64,000 bases of DNA, from NCBI GenBank assembly GCA_963843645.1, contig CAWJLE010000003.1, positions 248,001 through 312,000 of the forward strand. Reading direction: 5' to 3'. A program made the position numbers and the translations under genes. The stretch is from CAWJLE01 sp963843645 (GTDB taxonomy: Bacteria; Chloroflexota; Anaerolineae; DAOTYC01). The notes under the pieces are model-generated. The model was not told where the DNA came from. It searched no databases and saw only the letters and a program-made list of their open reading frames with translations. Below, one piece after another: positions 8,887 to 16,423 of this stretch (its first letter is position 1; every line of letters starts with the position of its first letter).

Positions 8887-10064
8887 CTTGCTCCGGAAAG
8901 AGATAGCTGCAAAACTGGCGAGAAAGGGCGAGACCGTGCGACTAGCTGGCCAAGCAGTGCGCTGACGATACGCTGGCCGGCCTGTCCGTCCCCATAAGGG
9001 TTGACCGCCCGGGCCATACAGTCGTATTCTGCGGAGTCTTGAAGTAGGGAAACCGTTCGACTCACGATCTCGTCGCGATCAGTTCCTACCAGGCGAACCG
9101 TTCCCGCCTCGACAGCCTCGGGCCTTTCAGTGACCTCACGCAGCACCAGCACCGGCTTGCCGAGTCCTGGCGCTTCCTCCTGGATTCCGCCGGAGTCGGT
9201 CAGAACGAGATGCGAGCGCTTCATGAGCTGCACCAGCGGCAGGTAGTCCAGGGGAGGGGTCAGGACGATGTTCGGCACGTTGCCCAGAAGACGATGTACC
9301 GGCTCCCACACATTGGGGTTCAGGTGTACCGCGTAGACGATGTGAACCCGTTCTTCATAGCGCACTGCAATATCCTTCAGGGCCAGGCAGATGTTCTCCA
9401 ACGGCTGGCCGAAGTTCTCCCGGCGATGGGCAGTGACCAGAATCAGCTTGACGGCCGGGTCGTCGAACGGCACGTGATCCAGGTTCAGAGTGCTCAAGTC
9501 GAAGGGCCGGGCTGCCACCCAGTGAAGAGCGTCGATGACCGGGTTGCCGGTGACCAGGATGTGGTCATCGGGGATGCCTTCCTGCAGGAGGTTCTGCCGA
9601 GAGCGCTCGGTGGGCGCGAAGTGCAGGTCGGCGATCGCGCCAGCAACCTTACGGTTAATTTCTTCCGGGAAAGGCTGCCACTTGTCGTAAGTACGCAATC
9701 CCGCTTCCACGTGCCCGACTCTCGCGCGGGCGTAAAATGCGGCTAATGCTGCGGCTGCGACTGTCGTCGTGTCGCCCTGGACCAGCACCCAGTCCGGCTG
9801 TTCCTTCTGCAGAATCGGCTCCAATCGAGCCAACACGGCGGAGGCTACCTGGCTTGGCGTCTGGTTGTCCTTCATCACCTCGAGATCGTAAACGGGCTCG
9901 ATCTGGAAAAGCTGCAACACCTGGTCGAGCATCTGGCGGTGCTGGGCCGTCACGCACACGACTGACTGCAAGTCGCTATCCGCCGACCGGCGCTGCAGCT
10001 CCCGGACGACTGGGGCCATCTTGATCGCTTCGGGACGAGTCCCAAAGACACTTAGAACCTTCAC
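8883..10064 (-). CDS. wecB: UDP-N-acetylglucosamine 2-epimerase (non-hydrolysing)
   Basis: 393 residues. VFGTRPEAIKMAPVVREL at the N-terminus is the signature of WecB/MnaA epimerases. VQGDTTTVAAAALAAFYARARVGHVEAGLRTYDK, VTAHRRENFGQPL and LTDSGGIQEEAPGLGKPVLVLREVTERPEA complete the GT-B-like active site. It converts UDP-GlcNAc to UDP-ManNAc, the substrate of the WecC enzyme encoded directly downstream with a four-base overlap. The start is a GTG with a GAGAGGAG ribosome site. The length is normal for the family. A promoter-like sequence lies about 70 bases upstream, so WecB and WecC may be transcribed separately from the Wzz/kinase genes. Confidence 0.92.
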   Translation of the reverse strand: MKVLSVFGTRPEAIKMAPVVRELQRRSADSDLQSVVCVTAQHRQMLDQVLQLFQIEPVYDLEVMKDNQTPSQVASAVLARLEPILQKEQPDWVLVQGDTTTVAAAALAAFYARARVGHVEAGLRTYDKWQPFPEEINRKVAGAIADLHFAPTERSRQNLLQEGIPDDHILVTGNPVIDALHWVAARPFDLSTLNLDHVPFDDPAVKLILVTAHRRENFGQPLENICLALKDIAVRYEERVHIVYAVHLNPNVWEPVHRLLGNVPNIVLTPPLDYLPLVQLMKRSHLVLTDSGGIQEEAPGLGKPVLVLREVTERPEAVEAGTVRLVGTDRDEIVSRTVSLLQDSAEYDCMARAVNPYGDGQAGQRIVSALLGQLVARSRPFSPVLQLSLSGAR

Positions 10065-10137
10065 GCGACTCCTCTCAAGGTGTGGGTCTCATCGTTCAGA
10101 AAGTCTAACATTCACTGGGGCGAGGTTCTGCTCGTAC

Positions 10138-10165
10138 ATTATGTTTGCGATTTCTGCTCCGCCAA
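10138..10165 (-). promoter_or_regulatory. Candidate sigma70 promoter for the wecB-wecC segment
   Basis: On the minus strand TTGGCG (10165-10160) and CATAAT (10143-10138) are separated by 16 bases, placed 74 bases before the GTG of wecB and just after the kinase stop. The match is fair, not strong. Confidence 0.35.
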
Positions 10166-10170
10166 CCACT

Positions 10171-11085
10171 TCACTTCTTCTTCCGTCCATCGCCGTAATA
10201 GTAGTAATAGTAGTAGCCACCTCTGCCGCCGGTGTGCTGCTTGTTGAGGACGGCGCCGAGGACCTTGGCGCCGGCTTTTTCCAGAGCTTCGCGGGCCCGC
10301 AGCCCCACCTCGCGGCGGGTGGCGCCGACGTCGACGATGAGGACGGCGCCGTCGGCCTTGCTGGCCAGGACGCTGGCGTCGGTCACGGCCAGGACGGGCG
10401 GTGAGTCCAGGATCACGACCTCGGCCTGTGAGGTCAGCTCGTGCAGCAGCTCGGTCATGCGCGCCGAGGCCAGCAGCTCAGCGGGATTGGGCGGCGGCGT
10501 TCCGGCAGGGATCACCCGCAGGTTCTCGATCGGCGTCGGCCTCAGATCGGTCTCTTCCAGGGGACCGTTGCGCAGCAGCAGGGCGCTCAGACCGGCGTCG
10601 CCGTTCAGGTCGAAGAGGCGGCCGACCGTGGGTCTACGCAGGTCGGAGTCCACCAGGATGACCTGCTTGCCGGCCTGGGCCATCACGATGGCCAGGTTGG
10701 CCGCGGTGGTCGTCTTGCCCTCGCCGGGTCCGGCGCTGGTCACCACCAGGCTGTGTGCTGCCCCATCGCCACCCAGGCCCACGTATTGCAGATTGGTGCG
10801 CAGCGTGCGATAGCCCTCGGTTACGTTGGACCGGTGGCCCAACGCAGTCACCAAACCGTCTTTTACGTTCTTTACGTTCGAGATGCGGAAGATGTTGCCC
10901 ACCGTTGTCAAACCCAGAGCCTCGGTCACATCCTCGGAGGATTTGATGGTGTCGTCCAGGTACTCCTTGGTGAAGGCCACGCCCGCGCCCAGCATCATGC
11001 CCACCGCCAGGCCCAACATGGTGTTCTGGCTCTTCTTGGGCTTGATCGGCTTCTCAGGCAGCTCAGCCACGGCGAAGATCGTCAC
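10171..11085 (-). CDS. Polysaccharide BY-kinase (CpsD/Wzc C-terminal part), separated from Wzz by a frameshift
   Basis: 304 residues as an open frame. A membrane helix (about residues 22-38) is the second transmembrane segment of a Wzz-kinase protein. Walker A is AGPGEGKTT (118-126), Walker A' is VILVDSDLRRP (142-152), and Walker B lies in VVILDSPP. The C-terminus has seven consecutive tyrosines (GGYYYYYYYGDG) ahead of a basic tail, the autophosphorylated cluster of bacterial tyrosine kinases. These kinases control polymerisation and export of capsule through phosphorylation cycles. The frame upstream of its ATG already encodes Wzz-like sequence (ARYSDNVTIF) that joins the Wzz gene one base out of phase, so a single Wzc-like protein is the likely ancestral product. 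Confidence 0.85.
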   Translation of the reverse strand: MTIFAVAELPEKPIKPKKSQNTMLGLAVGMMLGAGVAFTKEYLDDTIKSSEDVTEALGLTTVGNIFRISNVKNVKDGLVTALGHRSNVTEGYRTLRTNLQYVGLGGDGAAHSLVVTSAGPGEGKTTTAANLAIVMAQAGKQVILVDSDLRRPTVGRLFDLNGDAGLSALLLRNGPLEETDLRPTPIENLRVIPAGTPPPNPAELLASARMTELLHELTSQAEVVILDSPPVLAVTDASVLASKADGAVLIVDVGATRREVGLRAREALEKAGAKVLGAVLNKQHTGGRGGYYYYYYYGDGRKKK

Positions 11086-11788
11086 GTTGTCGGAGTAGCG
11101 TGCCGACGGCCAGCCGGAACTCCTCGGCGCTGGTGAGTAGGATGGTATAGCGCGTCTGGTAGGTGGTCAGGTCAGTCTGGAGCTGCGTCAGCTCGGCGCG
11201 GGTGTACTCCGGCATGTTCCCATTCCTGGGGTCCTTCGGGTCGCCCAGGGAGGCCATGGATTTCTGCGTGTCCTTGATGCGCGCCTCCAGGTCGGCGATC
11301 TGGCGGTCCAGGTCCTGCTTGCCGCTGTCGTAGCGCGCCTGCTGCTTGGCCGCGGTTTGGGCGATGAAGACGTCGGCCAGTGTGTTGGCCATGTTCTGGG
11401 CCAGCAGCGGGTTGGCGTTCTCCACCGTTACCTTGATGAGCTGGGTGTCGCGCACTGCCGCGACGGTTACAGAGCCTACCATCCGGGCGATGTCTTGCGG
11501 CTCCGATGGCAGCCCCAGATCCGCCATGGCCTGGCCGACTACTTTGGCCGACTTGAGCAGCTCGACGTAGGTTTTGCTGAGCGCAGTCCCAGCATTCAGC
11601 GACTGGATGATGTCGTTACGCGGGTCGTTGGCCAGGTCGATCTGCAGCGTGACCGTCGCGCCGTACACCGGCGTCATGTGTGCGCTAACGTAGTAGCTGG
11701 TCCCGCCGGCCAGCAGCGTCGTCAGCAAGATCAGCCACAAGTATCGCCGGGCCAAGGTGATGTATTGACGCAGTTCCATGAAGGACAC
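11063..11788 (-). CDS. Wzz-type chain-length determinant, N-terminal part of a Wzc-like protein
   Basis: 241 residues as read. The N-terminus (MELRQYITLARRYLWLILLT) and first membrane helix (about residues 16-35) are the Wzz domain (PF02706). The periplasmic region is helical, with ALSKTYVELLKSAKVV and a coiled-coil-like DRQIADLEARIKDTQKSM. The natural continuation, LTSAEEFRLA followed by SARYSDNVTIF, needs a one-base change near 11101-11110; as sequenced the frame slips and ends 13 codons later. The family sets polysaccharide chain length as an inner-membrane oligomer around Wzy. The start follows a small membrane-peptide gene by 47 bases. Confidence 0.85.
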   Translation of the reverse strand: MSFMELRQYITLARRYLWLILLTTLLAGGTSYYVSAHMTPVYGATVTLQIDLANDPRNDIIQSLNAGTALSKTYVELLKSAKVVGQAMADLGLPSEPQDIARMVGSVTVAAVRDTQLIKVTVENANPLLAQNMANTLADVFIAQTAAKQQARYDSGKQDLDRQIADLEARIKDTQKSMASLGDPKDPRNGNMPEYTRAELTQLQTDLTTYQTRYTILLTSAEEFRLAVGTLLRQRDDLRRG

Positions 11789-11835
11789 CTCGCTAACACG
11801 TTAGAAGGTTGACACGTTGGAACCTCTAACGTGCC

Positions 11836-11982
11836 TTACATCATCATTCGGCCGACGATCATTCCGAGGACGATTGCAGCCAGAGCGCATAGAAGAGCGA
11901 TGGCAGCCGCGCGGAGAAAAGTGGTTGGAAGGCGGTAAGCTCTGCGTTTCCTCTTCCGTCGGAGCGGAGTAGAGTTGACCAT
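11836..11982 (-). CDS. Small single-pass membrane protein, 48 residues
   Basis: A short gene with a clear ribosome site (GGAGG, four bases before the ATG at 11982). The product begins MVNSTPLRRKRKRRAYRL and continues into one hydrophobic helix (about residues 22-46, AAIALLCALAAIVLGMIVG). The dense basic N-terminus before the helix predicts an N-in orientation. The same frame is open further upstream, but that part runs through a large inverted repeat and is unlikely to be translated. It sits between the HlyD-type adaptor and Wzz genes, so it may be a small accessory protein of the export machinery. No family recognised. Confidence 0.55.
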   Translation of the reverse strand: MVNSTPLRRKRKRRAYRLPTTFLRAAAIALLCALAAIVLGMIVGRMMM

Positions 11983-11993
11983 GTTTCCTCCAG

Positions 11994-12103
11994 GACCTCT
12001 CTCCCGGCCGGTCGGCGACCGCCCCTGAGAAGGAAGGGGAGAAGCCTCTGCCGTTCTCCTCTCCCTGCTCAGGGGCGGTCGCCGACCGGCCGGGAGAGAG
12101 GTC
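11994..12103. repeat. Long inverted repeat, 36-bp perfect arms
   Basis: Arms at 11994-12029 and 12068-12103 are exact reverse complements over 36 bases (starting GACCTCTCTCCCGGCCGGTC); the 38-base centre pairs further (GGGGAGAA against TTCTCCTC). It lies between the adaptor gene stop and the 48-residue gene. In RNA it would be a very stable hairpin that could limit transcription or translation into the Wzz/kinase part. Alternatively it is a small non-autonomous palindromic element. Confidence 0.85.
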
Positions 12104-12116
12104 AGGAGGCAGCTTC

Positions 12117-13442
12117 TCAATTGCGCTTGATGGTGTCGCCTTCGGCGAGGCCCCACAGGATTTCGGTGAGCGGGCCGCTGGTGATGCCGGCGCCGACGTC
12201 GACCCGCGACGATGCTCCGACATCGTTCATCAGGTCTACGTAACGTTGTGAGCCGTCATTCTTGATGGCCGCGGTGGGGATGAGCAGCGCGTCTGCGACC
12301 ACACGGGTCACGATGTTTACGTCGGCGCCCATGCGGATCGTGGCCGGTACCCTGGCTGGGTCGTCGAACTCGATGGTCGTGGCGTAGGCGCTCTTGCCCT
12401 GCCAGGCCGTGGGCTGGGTGGCGATGGCCTGAATCTTGCCGCTCAGCGATTGGTCCGGATAGGCGTCCAGCGTGATCGAGACCGGCAGCCCCACGCGAAC
12501 GCGGGCCATGTCGGTTTCCAGGATATTGGCCTCGAGGCGAACCTGAGACGGGTCGGCGATGACGCCGATCGATTCGTACGGGGCCACGGCATCACCGATG
12601 GTCTTGTCGACCGAGACGACTGTGCCGGTGAAGGGAGCGGTCAGGCGGGTGTCGGCCTCGGCCTGTGCGAGCCGGCGCTGCGCCCGATCCAGCTTCGCCT
12701 TGTCGTAGGCAATCTGGGTATCCAGGTACTTCAGTCTCAGACCCTGAGGGTCCTTGCGGGCCACCGCGGCATTGTAGTCCGCCTGGGCCGATTCCATCGA
12801 GAGCTGGGCGCGCTGCAGGGCAAAGGCCTCGGGTCCGGCGGCGGAGGCGTCGCCCTGCCAGGCGACCTTATCGTAGTTGGCCTGCGCCTGCTGGAGGCCG
12901 ACCTGAGTCTGTTTCAGGGCCGATTTGGCGCGCAGGATCTCCTGGTCGATCGGCTCGGACTTTGCCTGGTCCAGCTCGAGCGACTTCAGTTGCAGGTCGA
13001 AGTTGGCGTCGACGATGGCGTCCTGCAACGGCTCGGGCCTGGAGGTCGGCGAGTCCAGCTCGGCGACCAGATCGCCCTTGCGCACGAGGTCGCCGGGCTG
13101 AACGTTGATCGTCCTAAGGTAGCCGCTCATGCTGAAGGAGAGTGTCGTTTCCTGCGCCGAGGCCACCCGGCCGCGGGCGGAGATGACCACCTGGATGGGC
13201 CCGCGCTTCACGGTGTAGACCGCGTTGGGCGACAGGGTCGCCGTCGGCGGTGGCACGAACATCAGCGTGGGCAAAGGTGAAGCCTGCTGCGGCAGAACCT
13301 CGCAGCCCGACAGCAGGAGTGCGGCGGCCACGACCACAAAAAGCGAAGGGTGTGGACCACGGCGAGCGTTTGGACCACGAAACGTACGAAAGGGAACGAA
13401 AGCCGCGAAGAACGACCTCGCCCGGTCAAGATACGTTTGCAT
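12117..13442 (-). CDS. HlyD/RND-type periplasmic adaptor lipoprotein
   Basis: 441 residues from the ATG at 13442, chosen for its GGAGG ribosome site. A signal sequence ends in the lipobox LLLSGC, so the protein should be lipidated at that cysteine. The membrane-fusion-protein core follows: a barrel-sandwich half (VVISARGRVASAQETTLSF, GYLRTINVQPGDLVRKGDLVAELD), a long helical hairpin rich in Q, A, L and K, then the second half (DTRLTAPFTGTVVSVDKTIGDAV) and a beta-barrel domain. It probably links an inner-membrane exporter to the outside. No pump gene adjoins it, so it may serve the polysaccharide exporter. About 20 residues between start and membrane helix (RSFFAAFVPFRTFRGP) come from an intergenic repeat element. 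Confidence 0.78.
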   Translation of the reverse strand: MQTYLDRARSFFAAFVPFRTFRGPNARRGPHPSLFVVVAAALLLSGCEVLPQQASPLPTLMFVPPPTATLSPNAVYTVKRGPIQVVISARGRVASAQETTLSFSMSGYLRTINVQPGDLVRKGDLVAELDSPTSRPEPLQDAIVDANFDLQLKSLELDQAKSEPIDQEILRAKSALKQTQVGLQQAQANYDKVAWQGDASAAGPEAFALQRAQLSMESAQADYNAAVARKDPQGLRLKYLDTQIAYDKAKLDRAQRRLAQAEADTRLTAPFTGTVVSVDKTIGDAVAPYESIGVIADPSQVRLEANILETDMARVRVGLPVSITLDAYPDQSLSGKIQAIATQPTAWQGKSAYATTIEFDDPARVPATIRMGADVNIVTRVVADALLIPTAAIKNDGSQRYVDLMNDVGASSRVDVGAGITSGPLTEILWGLAEGDTIKRN

Positions 13443-13562
13443 TCCTTGCCTCCATTCGTCCGCTGCACTACTATGAACGCATCGGAATGCGTGTACCGCC
13501 TCATCGGATGAGGTCGTTTTTCGTGTGTTTCGTATCCTTTCGTGCGTTTCGTGGTCCAACCG
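13370..13562. repeat. Inverted copies of a dispersed intergenic repeat
   Basis: Left copy about 13370-13415 (GGACCACGAAACGTACGAAA and onward) and right copy about 13510-13560 read in reverse (GGACCACGAAACGCACGAAA). They are similar over roughly 45-50 bases and flank the ribosome site and first codons of the adaptor gene. Translations of such units (FVxFVxFRxFRGP / HETHER-like) are familiar from many genomes as non-coding dispersed repeats. Confidence 0.6.
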
Positions 13563-13575
13563 ACTTGGAATCACT

Positions 13576-15345
13576 CTATCGTCCCCAATCCAGACTCTTC
13601 TCGCTTGCGAAATCGTACTTGATCGCCAGGCTATCCAGCGCTGAGCCGAACATGGGGTGTTGATCGCTGCCGTCCGGGTTCATGACGTAGACGCTCCAGC
13701 GGCCGTCGCGGTCCGTGAGGAAGGCGAGCCGCTGGCCGTCCGGCGACCAGGTGGGCGCCACGTTGTTGACCGGTCGGTCCGCGTACATGGGCTGCGCAGT
13801 CAATGGGGCGATGTCGATCCCCTTGTTATTGGTGAGCAGCGGCTGCTCGGCGGCCAGGTCCGTGCCGATCTGGCGCACGTAGATGTCGAAGTGATCGGCG
13901 CGTTTCATGATGAAGGCCAGGCGTCTGCCATCCGGCGACCACGCGGGCGATTGCTGCCAGTCGCCGTGGGTCAGCTCGCGATAGAAGCCATCCACGCCGG
14001 TGACGACCAGGCCGGCGCTGCCCGAGTAGGCCACGCGCAGGCTGTCGGGCGACCACGTGGGCGAGAAGCTCTGGTTGGAATTGCTGGGCAACTCAGTGAA
14101 GCCGGTGCCATCGGAGTTGACCACGGCGGTCCGCCAGAAATACTTGGTGTAGCGGTACAGCTTCCCGTCCTTGTCGTGCGACTCCGTGGTCTGGCTGTCC
14201 TTCTGAAAGCTGAAGGCAATGCGCTTCCCATCGGGGGACCAGGCCGGCTGACGCGGCTGGTGAATACTGAAGATCAGCGTCTCGTCGGTGCCGTCGGGCC
14301 GGACGGTGTAAATGCCCTCGTTGTCTCCCCAGCGGGTGAAGGCGACACGGGTTCCGTCAGGGGAGAGCGCCGGCTCCATGGCCCCCTGCGCCAGGCGGAT
14401 GAGGCCGGTGCCGTCCGCGTGGATCAGGTAGACGTCCTGGCCCGTTGCCGTCTGGAAGACCAGCTTGCCCGGGAGCGCCGCCGCTGATTCAATAGTCCCG
14501 ATCGGTGCTTGGGCCGTGGCAGGGGCTGCGGGCCGTGCTGTCTTCACGGCCGGCGGCCGGGCCTCGGCGGGAGTCGTGGCCGCCACTGGCGCGGCCCGCG
14601 GAATCGACAACTGCATTCCAATCTCGAGCCGGTTGGGGTCTGCGATGACGTTCTCCTTGAGGACTGCATCCACGCTGATCCCGTACTGCCGGGCGATGGT
14701 CACCAGCGTCTCGCCGGGTCGGACCACATGCACAGTGTCGATCTCGGGCACCCCCGCCGGGGCGCCGGTCGACGGTCCACCGGCAGCGCTGGCGGCGGAC
14801 GATCCGGCAAACCCCGGCAGGGAGTACGATCCGCCGATGGGGCGGGAACCGGGAATCATCAATTGCTGGCCGATCCAGACGAACTGATGGCGGGTGAGGT
14901 TGTTGACGGTCAGAATAGCATCCACGGTCGTACCGTATCGAACGGCAATGGACTGCAAGCTGTCACCGGCCTGTACGATGTAGAGGCCGCCTGGCGGAGG
15001 CGGGAGTGACGCAAGCGTTGCAGTCGTGGCAACCATCGGGCGCGTGGGCCGAGGGGTCACAACCCTGGGCGCGACCACCGTTGGCCTCATGAGGGCCAAC
15101 GCCTGTGCGGTCGGCGGGACCGGGGTCGGCTGCGCGCCGGCCGGTGTGCTCACATTTCCAGCGCTCGCGACTGGGTCGGCAAATAGCCCGGCAACCTGGC
15201 GATCCAGTACCTGGCTGGCCAGTTGGGCGTGGACCCACATAGCCTGATTCGATTCCCATGGGGGAGGTCCAAAGAACCACAGGCAGGCGAGGGTCAGCGC
15301 CGCGCCCGATGTGACTGCGAGGAGCAACCGCTTCACGAGGTCCAT
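13576..15345 (-). CDS. LysM and TolB-type beta-propeller envelope protein
   Basis: 589 residues. An N-terminal membrane anchor (RLLLAVTSGAALTLACLWFF) is followed by a proline/threonine-rich linker and two LysM domains, YIVQAGDSLQSIAVRYG (from about residue 122) and HVVRPGETLVTIARQYG (from about 207). LysM binds peptidoglycan or other GlcNAc polymers. Residues from about 295 to the end contain six PD40/TolB-like propeller blades with the motifs AxSPDGTRVAF, PAWSPDGKRIAF and PTWSPDSLRVAY. The combination suggests a cell-wall-bound scaffold facing outside. It precedes the adaptor gene in the polysaccharide operon and may help retain or organise the exported glycan. Function beyond binding is not known. 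Confidence 0.82.
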   Translation of the reverse strand: MDLVKRLLLAVTSGAALTLACLWFFGPPPWESNQAMWVHAQLASQVLDRQVAGLFADPVASAGNVSTPAGAQPTPVPPTAQALALMRPTVVAPRVVTPRPTRPMVATTATLASLPPPPGGLYIVQAGDSLQSIAVRYGTTVDAILTVNNLTRHQFVWIGQQLMIPGSRPIGGSYSLPGFAGSSAASAAGGPSTGAPAGVPEIDTVHVVRPGETLVTIARQYGISVDAVLKENVIADPNRLEIGMQLSIPRAAPVAATTPAEARPPAVKTARPAAPATAQAPIGTIESAAALPGKLVFQTATGQDVYLIHADGTGLIRLAQGAMEPALSPDGTRVAFTRWGDNEGIYTVRPDGTDETLIFSIHQPRQPAWSPDGKRIAFSFQKDSQTTESHDKDGKLYRYTKYFWRTAVVNSDGTGFTELPSNSNQSFSPTWSPDSLRVAYSGSAGLVVTGVDGFYRELTHGDWQQSPAWSPDGRRLAFIMKRADHFDIYVRQIGTDLAAEQPLLTNNKGIDIAPLTAQPMYADRPVNNVAPTWSPDGQRLAFLTDRDGRWSVYVMNPDGSDQHPMFGSALDSLAIKYDFASEKSLDWGR

Positions 15346-15366
15346 CCCATGTATCCGTTAGGCTGA

Positions 15367-15579
15367 TTACGAATTGGCAACGACGCTCTCGACTTTCTTG
15401 ATGAAGCGGAGCCGTCCCTTCTCTTTGATGAGCCGGACTTCTGCGAAGGGGCCCAAAGCGGCCAGCGCCTCGTCGATCTGTCGAATCTGCCTTTCGGTTA
15501 GCATCTTCAAGGGTCGGCTGGTGCTTGCCACGCGGTAAATCAGCTCTGGTTCAGACGTCCCAGTCATGGTCCGGTTCAT
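15367..15579 (-). CDS. Small conserved-looking hypothetical protein, 70 residues
   Basis: A short acidic/basic helical protein (LTERQIRQIDEALAALGPFAEVRLIKEKGRLRFIKKVES). The region from residue 24 looks like a helix followed by a beta hairpin; no family is recognised. It is the first gene of the minus-strand run, 21 bases upstream of the LysM gene. An AAAGG precedes the first ATG directly, and a second ATG four codons on (MTGTSE) has better spacing to it. The pattern FAEVRLIKEKGRLRFI, a strand pair following a helix, would suit a small regulatory or adaptor protein. That is speculation. Confidence 0.55.
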   Translation of the reverse strand: MNRTMTGTSEPELIYRVASTSRPLKMLTERQIRQIDEALAALGPFAEVRLIKEKGRLRFIKKVESVVANS

Positions 15580-16423
15580 CCTTTCGAGGACACGCAGGAA
15601 ATAGAACGACTAAAGCTCTTCAAATGTCTGTGGTCTGAAGGCCAGAGCGGGAGGCCAACGGTTAGGTTGTACAGGAGGGGTTGTGGTGGGGCATTTGGGT
15701 GAAGGACAAAGCTCCGCCGTATCCGCGCACCCTTCTTTACCCTGCCGGACGTGAAATCTTCACAAGCTATGCACTTGTATGCAGGAAAACATCTATTGTC
15801 CCCGGTGAAGATCGCCGTGACTGCGGTGCTCGTTACCGGCTGAAGCCGGTCGATCTGACGGGTGACGGTGACACTCTCTCAGACTCACTGACTGCGGAGA
15901 AGCGAGGGGAGCCGATTGCCGGCAAAGAGAAAATGGCTTTCGGGTTCTTCGCCTCTGTCAAAGCCTTGGGAGTCGGGACTATTCAGTTGATGCATTCAGG
16001 GACTCTGCTGCGTGACAACTCAGCGCTCCCAAATGCAATCTGTGAATACCTAAGTACTATAACGACCTATATTGCTGTCCAACGATGGCTATTATACACT
16101 ATTAATCGCCAGCTGTCAATAGGTTTCTTGGGGAGATTTTGGGGAATTATATGGTACTTTGGTACTATATATGATCATCTTGCCAAATACTCATGACTAG
16201 TGATATAATTACGGTGTATAGTGGTGACGGTGATCTCAGCAACGCGACGGTCCTGGCTCGCGGCTCTGATCTGACGGAAGTGCAACAAATGCAGACTTGC
16301 TCGGAAGAACTCGTCAAGCGAGATAGAGATCAATTTCTCAGATGAAAGGCAGAAGCCACTCTTGCCGGTCGTGAACTGAGACCTGGGGGTGCCGGCTGGT
16401 CTGGTCAGCGTGAGGGCGAACAG
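15580..16423. other. Intergenic region, no confident gene
   Basis: About 840 bases between divergent units. GC content falls from about 16,000 to 16,210, with AT-rich stretches and a clear plus-strand promoter near its end. A 171-codon open frame (15681-16196, plus) has no ribosome site, no recognisable domain and composition unlike the neighbours; I do not call it. The upstream control of the polysaccharide operon should lie around 15,580-15,700, but no good minus-strand promoter stands out. Confidence 0.6.
16180..16209 (+). promoter_or_regulatory. Sigma70-type promoter for the secreted GH-like gene
   Basis: TTGCCA (16180-16185) and TATAAT (16204-16209), 18 bases apart, on the plus strand. 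The start codon of the next gene is about 210 bases downstream, leaving a long leader. Confidence 0.55.

Noticed and set aside
11801..12223. 140-codon minus-strand frame across the inverted repeat
   Set aside because: It overlaps the end of the adaptor gene, runs through the 36-bp arms and gives a low-complexity product. A 48-codon gene in another frame has the ribosome site.
15681..16196. 171-codon plus-strand frame in the intergenic region
   Set aside because: No ribosome site or domain; its end coincides with promoter-like AT-rich sequence.
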